Counted from the first letter of the stretch, positions 1 through 7,874 are shown. The stretch: DNA of 9,219 bases from Methanoregulaceae archaeon (GCA_028679405.1 JAJRBP010000099.1:1-9219); one strand, 5' to 3'. Program-made: numbers and translations. Notes: a model not told the origin generated them from the letters alone.

Positions 1-2
1 CG

Positions 3-1817
3 GACCAGACTCCCTCCCCACCGTTCAAAGGTGTCGTCAAGTCGATGGGAGTAGTCTTCGGTGACATCGGCACGAGCCCGATCTACACCCTCACCGTTAT
101 CTTCCTGCTTGTGGTGCCGACGCTCGAGAACCTGATAGGTATCGTCTCGCTCATCATCTGGACTCTCACGACCGTTGTCACCATCCAGTACGCCTGGCTT
201 GCAATGCAGCTCGGACACAAGGGCGAGGGGGGCACGATCGTGCTTCGGGAGACGATCCTCCCTCTTCTCAAGTCCGGCCGGGGAGTCGGTTTCTTCTCGC
301 TCCTCTCGATCATCGGGGTGTCCCTCCTGATAGGTGATGGCGTGATCACTCCTGCCATCAGTATCCTCTCAGCAGTCGAGGGACTCCGCCTTATCCCCGG
401 TGCTGCGGATGTGAGCCAGTACCTGCTTGTATGGATTGCGGCATTCATCGCAATCGGGCTTTTCTCCCTGCAAAAAAAAGGGACCGAACGGGTCGCATGG
501 GCGTTCGGGCCGATCATGGTGATCTGGTTCATCACCCTTGCAGGGCTTGGGGTTTTCTATCTGATCGGCGCCCCCATCATGCTCCAGGCGCTCAACCCGC
601 TTGCAGGCATCTCGTTCTTCACAGGAAACGGTCTCTCCGGCTTCTTCATACTCTCGCAGGTCATCCTCTGCGCCACCGGGGGGGAGGCGCTCTTTGCCGA
701 TATGGGTCAGCTCGGGCGCGACCCCATCCTGAAGGCCTGGACCCTCGTGTTCGGCGCACTCGTGCTGAATTACCTCGGGCAGGCAGCTTTCCTGTACACC
801 CATCCAGGGGCGAAGAACGTCCTCTTCGAGATGGCGTTCAACCTTGCACCGCTCCTTTACATCCCGTTTCTCCTCCTCACGGTCATCGCCACCGTGATCG
901 CCTCCCAGGCCATAGTAAGCGGCATTTTTTCGATCGTGTATCAGGGGATCACCACACGCATCCTGCCTTTTCTGAAGATCGACTATACGTCGGCCGAGCT
1001 CCGCTCCCAGATCTACATCGATACCGTCAACTGGTTCCTCCTGCTCTCGGTACTCTACGTGCTCTTCCAGTTCGGGTATTCTGAGAGGCTGGCAGCGGCA
1101 TACGGACTCGCCGTGATGGGCACCATGACTCTGACCGGCATTATGGTCACTTCCATATTCATCCTCCGGCGACAGTACCTCAAGATGGCGATCGCCGGCT
1201 TTGTCACCCTGATCGACATCGTCTTCCTCCTGTCCACCACGCTCAAGATCCCGTACGGCGGGTACTGGTCGCTCATCATTGCCGCATTCCCCTTCGTGCT
1301 GGTAATGATCTACATAAAGGGACAGGAAAGACTCTTCAGGGCGATGAAACCAATGGAACTCGAGGATTTCCTGAAAAAATACGTACCCGTATATTCCCAC
1401 GTGAAGAAGATCAAGGGCACGGCGCTCTTCTTTGCCCGGGATGTCCGGAAGATCCCCTCCTATATCTCGCACACGATCTTCAACAACAATATCATCTATG
1501 AGGACAACATCATCATCACCATCCAGATCCTCGACAGGCCTTTTGGCGTCTCCTGGAGGTTCGAAGACGAAATCGCACCTGGATTACGGGTTTTTCGCGT
1601 CGAGTACGGGTATATGCAGATGATTAACATGACGCGGATCATGAAAGAGGCGGGAATAAATGAAAAGACCATATTCTACGGTCTGGAGGAGATCGTTACC
1701 GATAATGTGGTCTGGAAGATATTCTCCGCAGTCAAGCGTCTTTCCCCATCCTTTGTCCAGTATTACAAGCTCCCTTCCCAGAAGATCCATGGGGTAGTAA
1801 CCCGTATCGAGATGTAA
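3..1817 (+). CDS. kup: KUP-family potassium uptake transporter (5' partial)
   Basis: This is a proton-coupled K+ importer of the KUP/HAK/KT family in the cytoplasmic membrane. Numbering from the first in-frame ATG (position 45), family motifs appear in order: GDIGTSPIYT at 6-15, GEGG at 60-63, GDGVITPAISILSAVEGL at 97-114, then GGEALFADMG, LNYLGQ, ATVIASQA and QIYIDTVNW. About twelve hydrophobic segments are followed by a soluble C-terminal domain from roughly residue 445, which ends in the family-like TRIEM. The frame is open from base 3 to the ATG with no stop. Those 14 codons (ending FKGVVKSM) align with the residues that precede GVVYGDIGTSP in bacterial KUP, so the true start probably lies just outside the window and only a few residues are missing. 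Total length of at least 604 residues is near the usual 620-630. The next gene follows after 31 bp on the same strand, so the two may be co-transcribed. Assignment to the family is firm; substrate is by family only. Confidence 0.95.
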   Translation, partial: DQTPSPPFKGVVKSMGVVFGDIGTSPIYTLTVIFLLVVPTLENLIGIVSLIIWTLTTVVTIQYAWLAMQLGHKGEGGTIVLRETILPLLKSGRGVGFFSLLSIIGVSLLIGDGVITPAISILSAVEGLRLIPGAADVSQYLLVWIAAFIAIGLFSLQKKGTERVAWAFGPIMVIWFITLAGLGVFYLIGAPIMLQALNPLAGISFFTGNGLSGFFILSQVILCATGGEALFADMGQLGRDPILKAWTLVFGALVLNYLGQAAFLYTHPGAKNVLFEMAFNLAPLLYIPFLLLTVIATVIASQAIVSGIFSIVYQGITTRILPFLKIDYTSAELRSQIYIDTVNWFLLLSVLYVLFQFGYSERLAAAYGLAVMGTMTLTGIMVTSIFILRRQYLKMAIAGFVTLIDIVFLLSTTLKIPYGGYWSLIIAAFPFVLVMIYIKGQERLFRAMKPMELEDFLKKYVPVYSHVKKIKGTALFFARDVRKIPSYISHTIFNNNIIYEDNIIITIQILDRPFGVSWRFEDEIAPGLRVFRVEYGYMQMINMTRIMKEAGINEKTIFYGLEEIVTDNVVWKIFSAVKRLSPSFVQYYKLPSQKIHGVVTRIEM

Positions 1818-1848
1818 CCGTGAACGAAAATATTTCCGCTGACCTGCA

Positions 1849-2889
1849 ATGGAACGTTCGCAACTGAAATGGGTATGGATCTCCGTCGCGTTCTCTGTTG
1901 TCGTCCTCGGCGCGGTCCTCTTTACCACCTTCGACGAGAAGACCATCGGATACCTCCTCTCCTTAAACATCTGGTACCTCCTCCTGGCACTCGTCTTCCG
2001 CATAGGTTCCCTCGTCTTCTGGGCGTGGCGGATACAGGTCATGTCCGCCCCTCTCGGTTACAAAGTCCCCTTCGGTCACGCGTTCAACCTGGTCTGCGTC
2101 AACCTTCTCGCGGGAGCGATCACCCCCGGCCAGGCGGGTGGCGAACCGGTCAGGATCCACCAGCTCCACAGCGGGGGAGTAAAAGTCGGGGATGCGACCG
2201 CGGTCGTCATCATGGAGAGGGTACTTGACGGTGTCGTCCTTACCGTGATGGGCATCGTCGCGATCGTCCTGCTCGGGTCGATCTGGAGCCAGTTGTCACT
2301 CGGGATCATCGTGGTGATGCTGACCGCGTGGGGGCTTATGATCGGGATAATCGTGCTCCTCTTCTATGCCACGAGACGGCCCGGGTACGTGAAGTCGAAG
2401 GTCCTTCACCTGCTCCACTGGATCGAGAAGAGGTTGAAAAGGGAGAGTATAAGGAGGGCGATATGCCAGGTCGACTACGAGATGGACAACTTCTTCGCGA
2501 GCGTGAACCTGTTCACGGGCGCAGGAAGGACCGGACTCTTCCAGGGGACCGTGTTCACGGTCCTCTTCTGGTCCTCGGAGTTTTTCATCGCCTCGCTCCT
2601 CCTGTTGAGCCTCGGGCAGCACCCCTTCGTCGCCGAGTCGTTCCTCTTCCAGCTCGTGATCGCTGCGATCATGATGGTCCCGCTCACCCCGGGCTCATCG
2701 GGCATCGCAGAGATCTCCGCCACCTCGCTCTATGCGCTTATTGTCCCATCCTCGGTCCTCGGGATCTTTGTTCTCCTCTGGCGCCTCTTCCTCTATTATT
2801 TCAATATCATCGTGGGGGTCATTGCGAGCATCTTCGTCTTCAAAAGAGAGCTCGCGATGAAGGCGACAGAATGCCCGAAGGAAAAATGA
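1849..2889 (+). CDS. Flippase-like membrane protein, LPG_synthase_TM / UPF0104 family
   Basis: A 346-residue polytopic membrane protein with about eight hydrophobic segments (roughly 8-28, 36-57, 75-95, 113-142, 149-173, 231-264, 267-281, 292-331). Two family signatures are visible: TPGQAGGEPVR at 92-102 with MERVLD at 122-127, and TPGSSGIAEIS at 280-290. These match the membrane region shared by bacterial lysylphosphatidylglycerol synthase and archaeal AglD. There is no aminoacyl-transferase domain and no fused glycosyltransferase, so this is the stand-alone membrane form. Such proteins are linked to lipid or lipid-linked sugar handling, but the substrate of this one cannot be read from the sequence. 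The start is the only ATG after an in-frame TGA at 1840-1842. No clear ribosome-binding site precedes it, which would fit translation coupled to the transporter 31 bp upstream. Its stop codon abuts the stop of the convergent HEAT gene. Confidence 0.85.
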   Translation: MERSQLKWVWISVAFSVVVLGAVLFTTFDEKTIGYLLSLNIWYLLLALVFRIGSLVFWAWRIQVMSAPLGYKVPFGHAFNLVCVNLLAGAITPGQAGGEPVRIHQLHSGGVKVGDATAVVIMERVLDGVVLTVMGIVAIVLLGSIWSQLSLGIIVVMLTAWGLMIGIIVLLFYATRRPGYVKSKVLHLLHWIEKRLKRESIRRAICQVDYEMDNFFASVNLFTGAGRTGLFQGTVFTVLFWSSEFFIASLLLLSLGQHPFVAESFLFQLVIAAIMMVPLTPGSSGIAEISATSLYALIVPSSVLGIFVLLWRLFLYYFNIIVGVIASIFVFKRELAMKATECPKEK

Positions 2890-2892
2890 TCA
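2887..2892. other. Abutting convergent stop codons (TGATCA)
   Basis: TGA at 2887-2889 ends the plus-strand flippase-like gene. TCA at 2890-2892 is the TGA stop of the minus-strand HEAT A gene. The two stops form one six-base palindrome with no intergenic base, so any terminator for either transcript must lie inside the opposite gene. Confidence 0.9.
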
Positions 2893-3849
2893 GAGATCCG
2901 GGAGTTGCCGGGCCATGTACCACCCGTGGATTGCGAGGATTGCATATACCGGGTAGAGCATGTTATACGTGAATATCTCGCCCGTGTGGGAGAACAGCCA
3001 GAGCGTGACATACACGTCTGCCTGAAAGATCAGGATTCCCCACCACTTCCCGATATAGAAATACCCGAGACCAGGGAGTACGAAGTTGAGGAATGCCGCG
3101 ACGTTCGGATTTTTCCTGATCCTCGGTCTCTTCGAAAGCCCCCTCGGGAGGTACAGAAGGTCTATCCCGCATTTCGGCCCGGCCTGGACTGCCGCCCAGC
3201 GGACATCCTCTTCCTTATCCCGGAGGGCACGGTAAAGGAGCGGGATCCCGTCGGGACTCCCGATCCTCGCCAGGGTATCCGTGACCTTCACCCGTACGGC
3301 TGGATCCCGGTCGTCCATCGCAGTACCGAGTGCGCCGAGTGCGGGGTGCCCGATCCTGACCATCTCTTCCCAGTCCTGAAGGCCGAGGCTCAGGTAAGCT
3401 TTCTCCTCCGGGCCGGGGGGCAGGTACCCGATCCTGAGGAGTGCGAGGGAGGCACCGTACCGCACGTACTTGTCAGGGTCATGCAGGGCGGCGGCCAGCT
3501 CGGCGACCGCACCAATGTCCCCGACCTCCCCGAGCGCAAGCGCTGCCTCCCACCGGATCTCGTTGTCCTCCTCGTGGAGACAGGCGGTAATTGCAGGGAT
3601 CGCCCGGTTATCTCTGCACTGCCCGAGGGCTTCGATGATCCCGAGCCTGGTATGCTTGTTCCTCGTCCGAAGGGCGATGAGAAGCTCGTCCACCGCTTCC
3701 GGGCCCATCTGTCCGAGTGCGCCTGCCGCTATTCCCTGAATCCCGATATCAGGGTGCCGGAGTGCTTTGATGAGGCCCTTGATATCCCTCCGGACCTTCA
3801 TCCCTGATATGTCCGGTGTCCCCGATCGAATGCTCTCAAAAATACCCAT
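2890..3849 (-). CDS. HEAT-repeat protein with C-terminal TM2-like membrane domain (paralog A)
   Basis: A 319-residue protein. Residues about 22-230 hold six HEAT/PBS-lyase-type helical repeats with the usual pattern of D-P/E-D, then V-R, then A..ALG.IG (for example DPDKYVRYGA near 124-133 and RDPAVRVK near 171-178). Between repeats four and five lies an unusual segment with AYLSLGLQDW. A basic linker (SKRPRIRK, 239-246) leads to a membrane part at about 250-319, with roughly three hydrophobic segments and GLGYFYIGKWWG at 260-271. That last motif resembles the G.G..Y.G...G core of TM2-type domains. HEAT solenoids usually bind other proteins; no catalytic motif is seen. The linker charge suggests a cytoplasmic solenoid (inference). 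The ATG at 3849 has GAGG seven bases upstream. It is the last gene of the minus-strand run and a diverged copy of its upstream neighbour. The cellular role is unknown. Confidence 0.85.
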   Translation of the reverse strand: MGIFESIRSGTPDISGMKVRRDIKGLIKALRHPDIGIQGIAAGALGQMGPEAVDELLIALRTRNKHTRLGIIEALGQCRDNRAIPAITACLHEEDNEIRWEAALALGEVGDIGAVAELAAALHDPDKYVRYGASLALLRIGYLPPGPEEKAYLSLGLQDWEEMVRIGHPALGALGTAMDDRDPAVRVKVTDTLARIGSPDGIPLLYRALRDKEEDVRWAAVQAGPKCGIDLLYLPRGLSKRPRIRKNPNVAAFLNFVLPGLGYFYIGKWWGILIFQADVYVTLWLFSHTGEIFTYNMLYPVYAILAIHGWYMARQLPDL

Positions 3850-3856
3850 CGCAAAG

Positions 3857-3860
3857 CCTC
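3857..3860 (-). promoter_or_regulatory. Ribosome-binding site of HEAT A
   Basis: On the minus strand GAGG lies seven bases before the ATG at 3849, good archaeal spacing, and supports that start. The 72 bp between the two HEAT genes shows no clear promoter, so co-transcription is the simpler reading. Confidence 0.5.
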
Positions 3861-3921
3861 AGTCGTCCCCTTTCCGAAAACCTTCCGCTTGTGCCCGTAT
3901 GCGCAGATTCTCCCGTCACCG

Positions 3922-4908
3922 TCACAGCTCCGGAATGTGTTTTCCGATCCACCATCCATGGATGGCAAACGGGATCGAGTACGGGGCCGAGAAGAAGAGG
4001 ATGAGATACGGGAGGGGTGCACCTGTCACCGGTATAGCCAGGAGACTGATCGTCGCAAAGATCTGAAAGAGGAGAAAACCCCACCATTTCCCCAGGTAGT
4101 TGTACCCGAGGCCCAGGAAAAGGAGATTGAGGAATCCTGCGATGTACGGGCTCGGTCCGCTCTTCGGCCGGTGTGATACCGCCATCGGGAGCTGGAGGAG
4201 CGGTACCCCGCAGTCCTGGAACGCAAGGACTCCTTTCCAGCGGACACCGGGATCGGGGTCCCTGAGAACCCGGTCGCATGCCCGGACAGCCACCGGACCC
4301 CGGATGGTCCCAAGCGCTTCTGCCGCCCTGGCCCGGATCCCGGGATCCCTGTCCGACAGGACGCGCTCCAGGCTCTCCGCCGCGTCATTTCCTGTCTGCT
4401 CAGCCGCCGTCCATTCCTGCTTTGCGATGAGGTAAGCGGCCTCCTCCATCCCGGTCCCCGGTGTCCACCCGATCTGGTCGAGCCCTATCGCCGCACCGTA
4501 CCTGACATATTTATCCGGGTCCGTGAGCGCCCCGACGAGCGGGTTTATTCCATCCTCGCGTCCCATTCTCCCGAGCGCGATCGCCGCCGCCCAGCGGACC
4601 TCCGGGTGCTCATCGCGAACGATCATACCAGAGAGGTACGGCATCGCGCGGGGGTCCCTGATCTCCCCGATGGCCTCGATCGCACCGAGCCGGGTCGGGA
4701 GATCGGTGGTATACCAGGTCTCTTTCAGGGGTCCGAAGGCATCGACCCCGATCTTCCCCAGTGCATCCGCTGCCTGCCACTGGACGTCGAAATCCGGGTG
4801 AGATAACAGGCGTATCAGGGTTTTCGCATCGCCTTTCCTCTTCAGCGCCTCGATCTCCGATGCGTCCGGCTTTCGGGGCTGAAAGAGGGAGGTTGATGCG
4901 AAAGGCAC
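3922..4908 (-). CDS. HEAT-repeat protein with C-terminal TM2-like membrane domain (paralog B)
   Basis: A 328-residue protein built like its downstream neighbour: six HEAT-type repeats (about residues 24-226), the same DPDKYVRYGA block in repeat four, a matching AYLIAKQEW segment after it, then a membrane tail with GLGYNYLGKWWG. Over a 30-residue stretch at the start of the membrane part, 18 positions are identical to paralog A by eye, and both C-termini follow the pattern IHGW, about seven residues, P-D/E-L. I choose the GTG at 4908. It has GGAGGGGATC nine bases upstream (nine of ten bases as in GGAGGTGATC), it starts one base after the stop of the surface-protein gene, and it gives an N-terminus close in length to paralog A. 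A GTG at 4926 would add six residues and overlap the upstream gene by 17 bp with a poorer site. The role is presumably protein binding at the membrane; no enzymatic motif is seen. Confidence 0.85.
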   Translation of the reverse strand: MPFASTSLFQPRKPDASEIEALKRKGDAKTLIRLLSHPDFDVQWQAADALGKIGVDAFGPLKETWYTTDLPTRLGAIEAIGEIRDPRAMPYLSGMIVRDEHPEVRWAAAIALGRMGREDGINPLVGALTDPDKYVRYGAAIGLDQIGWTPGTGMEEAAYLIAKQEWTAAEQTGNDAAESLERVLSDRDPGIRARAAEALGTIRGPVAVRACDRVLRDPDPGVRWKGVLAFQDCGVPLLQLPMAVSHRPKSGPSPYIAGFLNLLFLGLGYNYLGKWWGFLLFQIFATISLLAIPVTGAPLPYLILFFSAPYSIPFAIHGWWIGKHIPEL

Positions 4909-4909
4909 G

Positions 4910-7825
4910 TCAGCGATCCCCTCCACGTCTCCGGCTCATATGAATCGCCACGATGGTTATGCTTACCGCGGATATCACGGCGATCACCTGCAGGAGCGTG
5001 GTAAAGATGGAAGACCCGGGTGAGATCACGGGAGCTTCTGGGATCTTGTTCATGATAATGCTCTTATCTGCCGGTCCGCCCGGTTCTCCCGGCACCTCCT
5101 GTGAACCGCCTTCAGCCAATCCGAGACCAATATTCAGGACATCCTGGACAGGATTCTGGGGAATTGGCTCCACGTTCGTATGTGCGGAGGAAGTTGCCAC
5201 AGGGGTTGCGATCACATTCCCGCTGCCGCTGTATCCTCCGCCGCCTCCGCCGCCCCCGCCGCCGCTAAGCCCCCCGGGTGAATGGGATTCTACTTCCTTG
5301 GCAATGAGCTGGAAGATATTCGGGGTCCGATGACCGCTGACAAGCCCGAATGTCGAGAGTCCCTCCGGGGAATCGACCCTGAGGAGATCGACCGCTCCGT
5401 CCGGACCCGAACCAGCATAGCTGACCGGGAGAACGGAGGACGTCCCATCGTCGCCGATCCTGACCACCTTCAGATTTTCTTCCCATGGATTGATGTCAAA
5501 ATCAATATCATGATACCCGTTCATGGTGAGGCGGATGTGATGCTGGCCGGGCGCGGCCTGTATCTCGAGCGGGGTGACGCCGACAGAAACGCCATCGAGA
5601 AGTACCGTTGCCCCGGGTGGTGAGGAATATACCCAGGATCTGGTGGCCTGCCTGACCCAGGAGGCCGCCGCCCCGAATGTCAATGCGGCCGGACCCCTGG
5701 CCGAATTATTGGGGTGAAGGAATTTTACTTCGTAAGCGACGTCGCTCATCACCATCTGCTGGGCGACGTCACTGGTCGTGGCATCAAAGAATACGGAATA
5801 ATCCTGTGGGATGGATCCCTCGATACTCGTGAGGGTAACTGGTTCCTTCAGGAACACCCCCGGGTCGCCGACAGAGAAGTTAATTGTCAAGGGATTTACT
5901 ATCCCCATTCTCACCCCATCCAGGACAATCGTGCAGCTATCCACCATGGATGAGGTGATATTGCCGGCGATCATGTCGCCAGTCCGGATAAACCCGGTCT
6001 CGCCTGAGTACAAGGTCAGTCTGCTGAAATTACATTCCGGCGGGAGGTTCAGTTCAAGGGTGTTCGCCCGGTTGAACGTGTAATTCGGGTATTCGGTGGT
6101 ATTGAGCCGGAGATATGTCCCGTTCCGGGTGATCTCGACACCGGGTATGTCAGGGATGCGAGCCTGCGATTCATTTTTCAATACCTGTATGAATCCAGGT
6201 TTCCGTACCGAACGGTTTCCGAATGTATTCCCTGTCGTAAGCGAGACAGAATAACGACCCGGTTTTATATACAGGTGATCGGGGCTCTGTTCAGATGACG
6301 TTGAGTTATCCCCGAAGTCCCAGGTCCACCCTGTCGGGGAGCCGGTCGAGTTGTCCTGGAAATGGACCATGAGTGGTTCGATACCTGATGTCACATTTCC
6401 TGAGAAGTCCGGGTCCGGTGGAGATCCGACCCAGACGAGATCCTCAAGGGTACTTGCATTCCTGAAAAATGGCGTGCTCACGGTGAGACTCACCGTGTAG
6501 GTGCCATTCTGAAGGTAAACGTGCATAGGGCTCTGTTTTGTTGAAAAGGTGCCGTCCCCAAAATTCCAGTTCCAGGTCGAAGGGTCGCCGCTCGTGGTAT
6601 CGTTAAAACGGACGGTTAATGGAGCGCTTCCCATCGTCACATTGGAGGAAAATCCCGCGATGAGAGCGGCAGCAGGCGTGCCGAGGGTGAAAAGGTATAT
6701 GTCGGTCTCCTCTTTCCGATTGTCTTCCCAGACGATCCGGTCACCGTAAATTGCCGGTTTTGTCTGGCCGGTACCGGCATCCGGGGGGACCACGTATGAC
6801 GTCGTCCTGTCCGAGAGGTTGTACAGACAAATCCTGCCTGTCTCCACCGACCCATTCACCCATGCGACCCTGTCGTTCCAGATATCAGGACGGGTGCACC
6901 CGTTCTGACCTGTCGAAATCTGTTCGTGGACCGGGGTGGTGGTATCAAGGAGGAAAACCTGGTAGTTGCCATCGATGATATCAGTCCATACAACCCTGTG
7001 TCCGGATATCGCCGGACCCTTCACCGGCCAGTCGGTGATATTCAGGCCGACAGACGCCAGAACGCCGGTTTCAAGACTCTCAGCCCTGAGAGTGAATCCC
7101 CCGGACGAAAGATCGTATTCGAACCACGATGCGATGTCGTCGCAAATCGCCGGTTTTACCGGGTACAGGTTCGCATTATCAGGGCTCAGTCTCAGGGACG
7201 ACCCGTTCGTGACATTAAACAGGACGATTTGGGAGGTCCCGTTCCAGATATCCTCCTCGTTCCATACGACACGATCGCCTGAGATTGCAGGAGCCTGTCT
7301 GTTCACCCCTGCAGGGACAGGAGGCAGGACAATCTTTGTCCTGTTCTTCAGATCGTATACCCCCACGCGGACCATGCTTGTTTGAGGATCGGTTTCCTGC
7401 CAGGTGGCGTACCGTTCGGAGATCGCCGGGGCAAGGAACGTCGCATCTCCTGCGAGGGCTAACACCTCCTCCACACCAGTGGAAATATTATAAAGGATGA
7501 CAGCGCGGGTGGAATTCACCGGATCCGCCCCCCACCATGCTATCCTGTCCCTGTATATCGCCGGAGAATAATCCCCAAGACCAGGGTGATAGCCCGTGCT
7601 GATTACCGTCTCGGTCCCGGTAAGAAGATCTTCCCCTGGCGAAGACCCGCCATTTACATCCCCCTTCTCCTGTAGTAGGGTGTCAAGGGTTGCTGCAGGC
7701 CTGGCGACGTTGGATCGACCTGTTCCTGTCCCCCTGAGACCACCTTCCCCTGCAGTAGCGGCACCGATCATCAAAAGCACAAGCAGCAACGAGAGCAGGT
7801 ATCTTCCCCGTACGACCCTTCCCAT
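4910..7825 (-). CDS. Secreted, membrane-anchored surface protein: seven-unit beta-propeller, two PKD domains, PEGA domain
   Basis: A 971-residue exported protein. Order: signal peptide (about 1-25, ending near ATAGE); seven repeats of the type PAI..DR..W, beginning near residues 84, 130, 176, 221, 268, 310 and 354, as in TolB/WD40-like propellers; PKD domain 1 (about 384-467, WNFGDGT at 420-426); PKD domain 2 (about 469-549, WDFGDNS at 502-508); a region of about 170 residues that I cannot assign; a PEGA domain (about 732-778, PPGATVLLDGVSVGVTPLE); a linker with ten consecutive glycines (855-864); and a C-terminal helix (938-961) followed by SRRRGGDR. There are 24 N-X-S/T sequons, all before residue 709, as expected of a glycosylated exterior. 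Such proteins are common on methanogen surfaces and are thought to serve adhesion or envelope structure; the ligand is unknown. The ATG at 7825 is preceded by a G-rich stretch only, a weak site. It probably heads the unit with the two HEAT genes. Confidence 0.9.
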   Translation of the reverse strand: MGRVVRGRYLLSLLLVLLMIGAATAGEGGLRGTGTGRSNVARPAATLDTLLQEKGDVNGGSSPGEDLLTGTETVISTGYHPGLGDYSPAIYRDRIAWWGADPVNSTRAVILYNISTGVEEVLALAGDATFLAPAISERYATWQETDPQTSMVRVGVYDLKNRTKIVLPPVPAGVNRQAPAISGDRVVWNEEDIWNGTSQIVLFNVTNGSSLRLSPDNANLYPVKPAICDDIASWFEYDLSSGGFTLRAESLETGVLASVGLNITDWPVKGPAISGHRVVWTDIIDGNYQVFLLDTTTPVHEQISTGQNGCTRPDIWNDRVAWVNGSVETGRICLYNLSDRTTSYVVPPDAGTGQTKPAIYGDRIVWEDNRKEETDIYLFTLGTPAAALIAGFSSNVTMGSAPLTVRFNDTTSGDPSTWNWNFGDGTFSTKQSPMHVYLQNGTYTVSLTVSTPFFRNASTLEDLVWVGSPPDPDFSGNVTSGIEPLMVHFQDNSTGSPTGWTWDFGDNSTSSEQSPDHLYIKPGRYSVSLTTGNTFGNRSVRKPGFIQVLKNESQARIPDIPGVEITRNGTYLRLNTTEYPNYTFNRANTLELNLPPECNFSRLTLYSGETGFIRTGDMIAGNITSSMVDSCTIVLDGVRMGIVNPLTINFSVGDPGVFLKEPVTLTSIEGSIPQDYSVFFDATTSDVAQQMVMSDVAYEVKFLHPNNSARGPAALTFGAAASWVRQATRSWVYSSPPGATVLLDGVSVGVTPLEIQAAPGQHHIRLTMNGYHDIDFDINPWEENLKVVRIGDDGTSSVLPVSYAGSGPDGAVDLLRVDSPEGLSTFGLVSGHRTPNIFQLIAKEVESHSPGGLSGGGGGGGGGGYSGSGNVIATPVATSSAHTNVEPIPQNPVQDVLNIGLGLAEGGSQEVPGEPGGPADKSIIMNKIPEAPVISPGSSIFTTLLQVIAVISAVSITIVAIHMSRRRGGDR
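4918..4924 (-). promoter_or_regulatory. Ribosome-binding site of HEAT B, inside the upstream gene
   Basis: GGAGGGG on the minus strand lies within the last codons of the surface-protein gene (its RGGD tail) and nine bases before GTG 4908. It decides between the two candidate starts and points to translational coupling with the gene above. Confidence 0.6.
5234..5263 (-). repeat. Glycine-codon tract (ten GGN codons)
   Basis: Ten consecutive glycine codons (mostly GGC with three GGA and one GGG) encode residues 855-864 of the surface protein. On the plus strand it reads as CCN triplets. It joins the globular ectodomain to the stalk-like, Pro/Ser/Thr/Glu-containing segment before the membrane helix, and could vary in length by slippage. 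Confidence 0.85.
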
Positions 7826-7866
7826 GTTTTTAGCCCCCCCGATGTAATCCGTTATGAATCTTCCTC

Positions 7867-7874
7867 AATTTATT
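7867..7874 (-). promoter_or_regulatory. Candidate TATA box for the surface-protein/HEAT unit
   Basis: In the 121 bp between the calpain-like stop and the surface-protein start, the minus strand reads AATAAATT, centred about 45 bases before the ATG at 7825. With usual archaeal TATA-to-start distances this would place transcription initiation about 20 bases before the ATG. No clear BRE is seen, so this is only a candidate. A purine-rich BRE or mapped transcript start would strengthen it. Confidence 0.3.

Noticed and set aside
369..1472. Long minus-strand open frame of 367 codons opposite the KUP gene
   Set aside because: It is rich in Asp, Glu, His, Gly and Arg with no recognisable motif, and lies antisense to a gene with clear family motifs; it is a codon-bias shadow.
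1820..1867. Short plus-strand frame of 15 codons from GTG 1820, overlapping the start of the flippase-like gene
   Set aside because: No ribosome-binding site, no recognisable content and such frames arise by chance; not treated as a leader peptide.
2905..3807. 300-codon plus-strand open frame opposite HEAT A
   Set aside because: Its Pro/Arg/Glu/Asp-rich content mirrors the HEAT codons; the minus-strand frame has a good ribosome-binding site and clear repeats.
3850..3921. Separate promoter for HEAT A between the two HEAT genes
   Set aside because: No AT-rich TATA-like element is visible in the 72 bp; only the ribosome-binding site is supported.
4943..5014. Archaeosortase-type PGF-CTERM or PEF-CTERM sorting signal at the end of the surface protein
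   Set aside because: A membrane helix and basic tail are present but neither PGF nor PEF precedes the helix, so a simple membrane anchor is the better reading.
7644..7666. GDVNGG near residue 55-60 of the surface protein, dockerin-like
   Set aside because: Only a single fragment of the calcium loop is present, with no second repeat or helix, so no dockerin is called.
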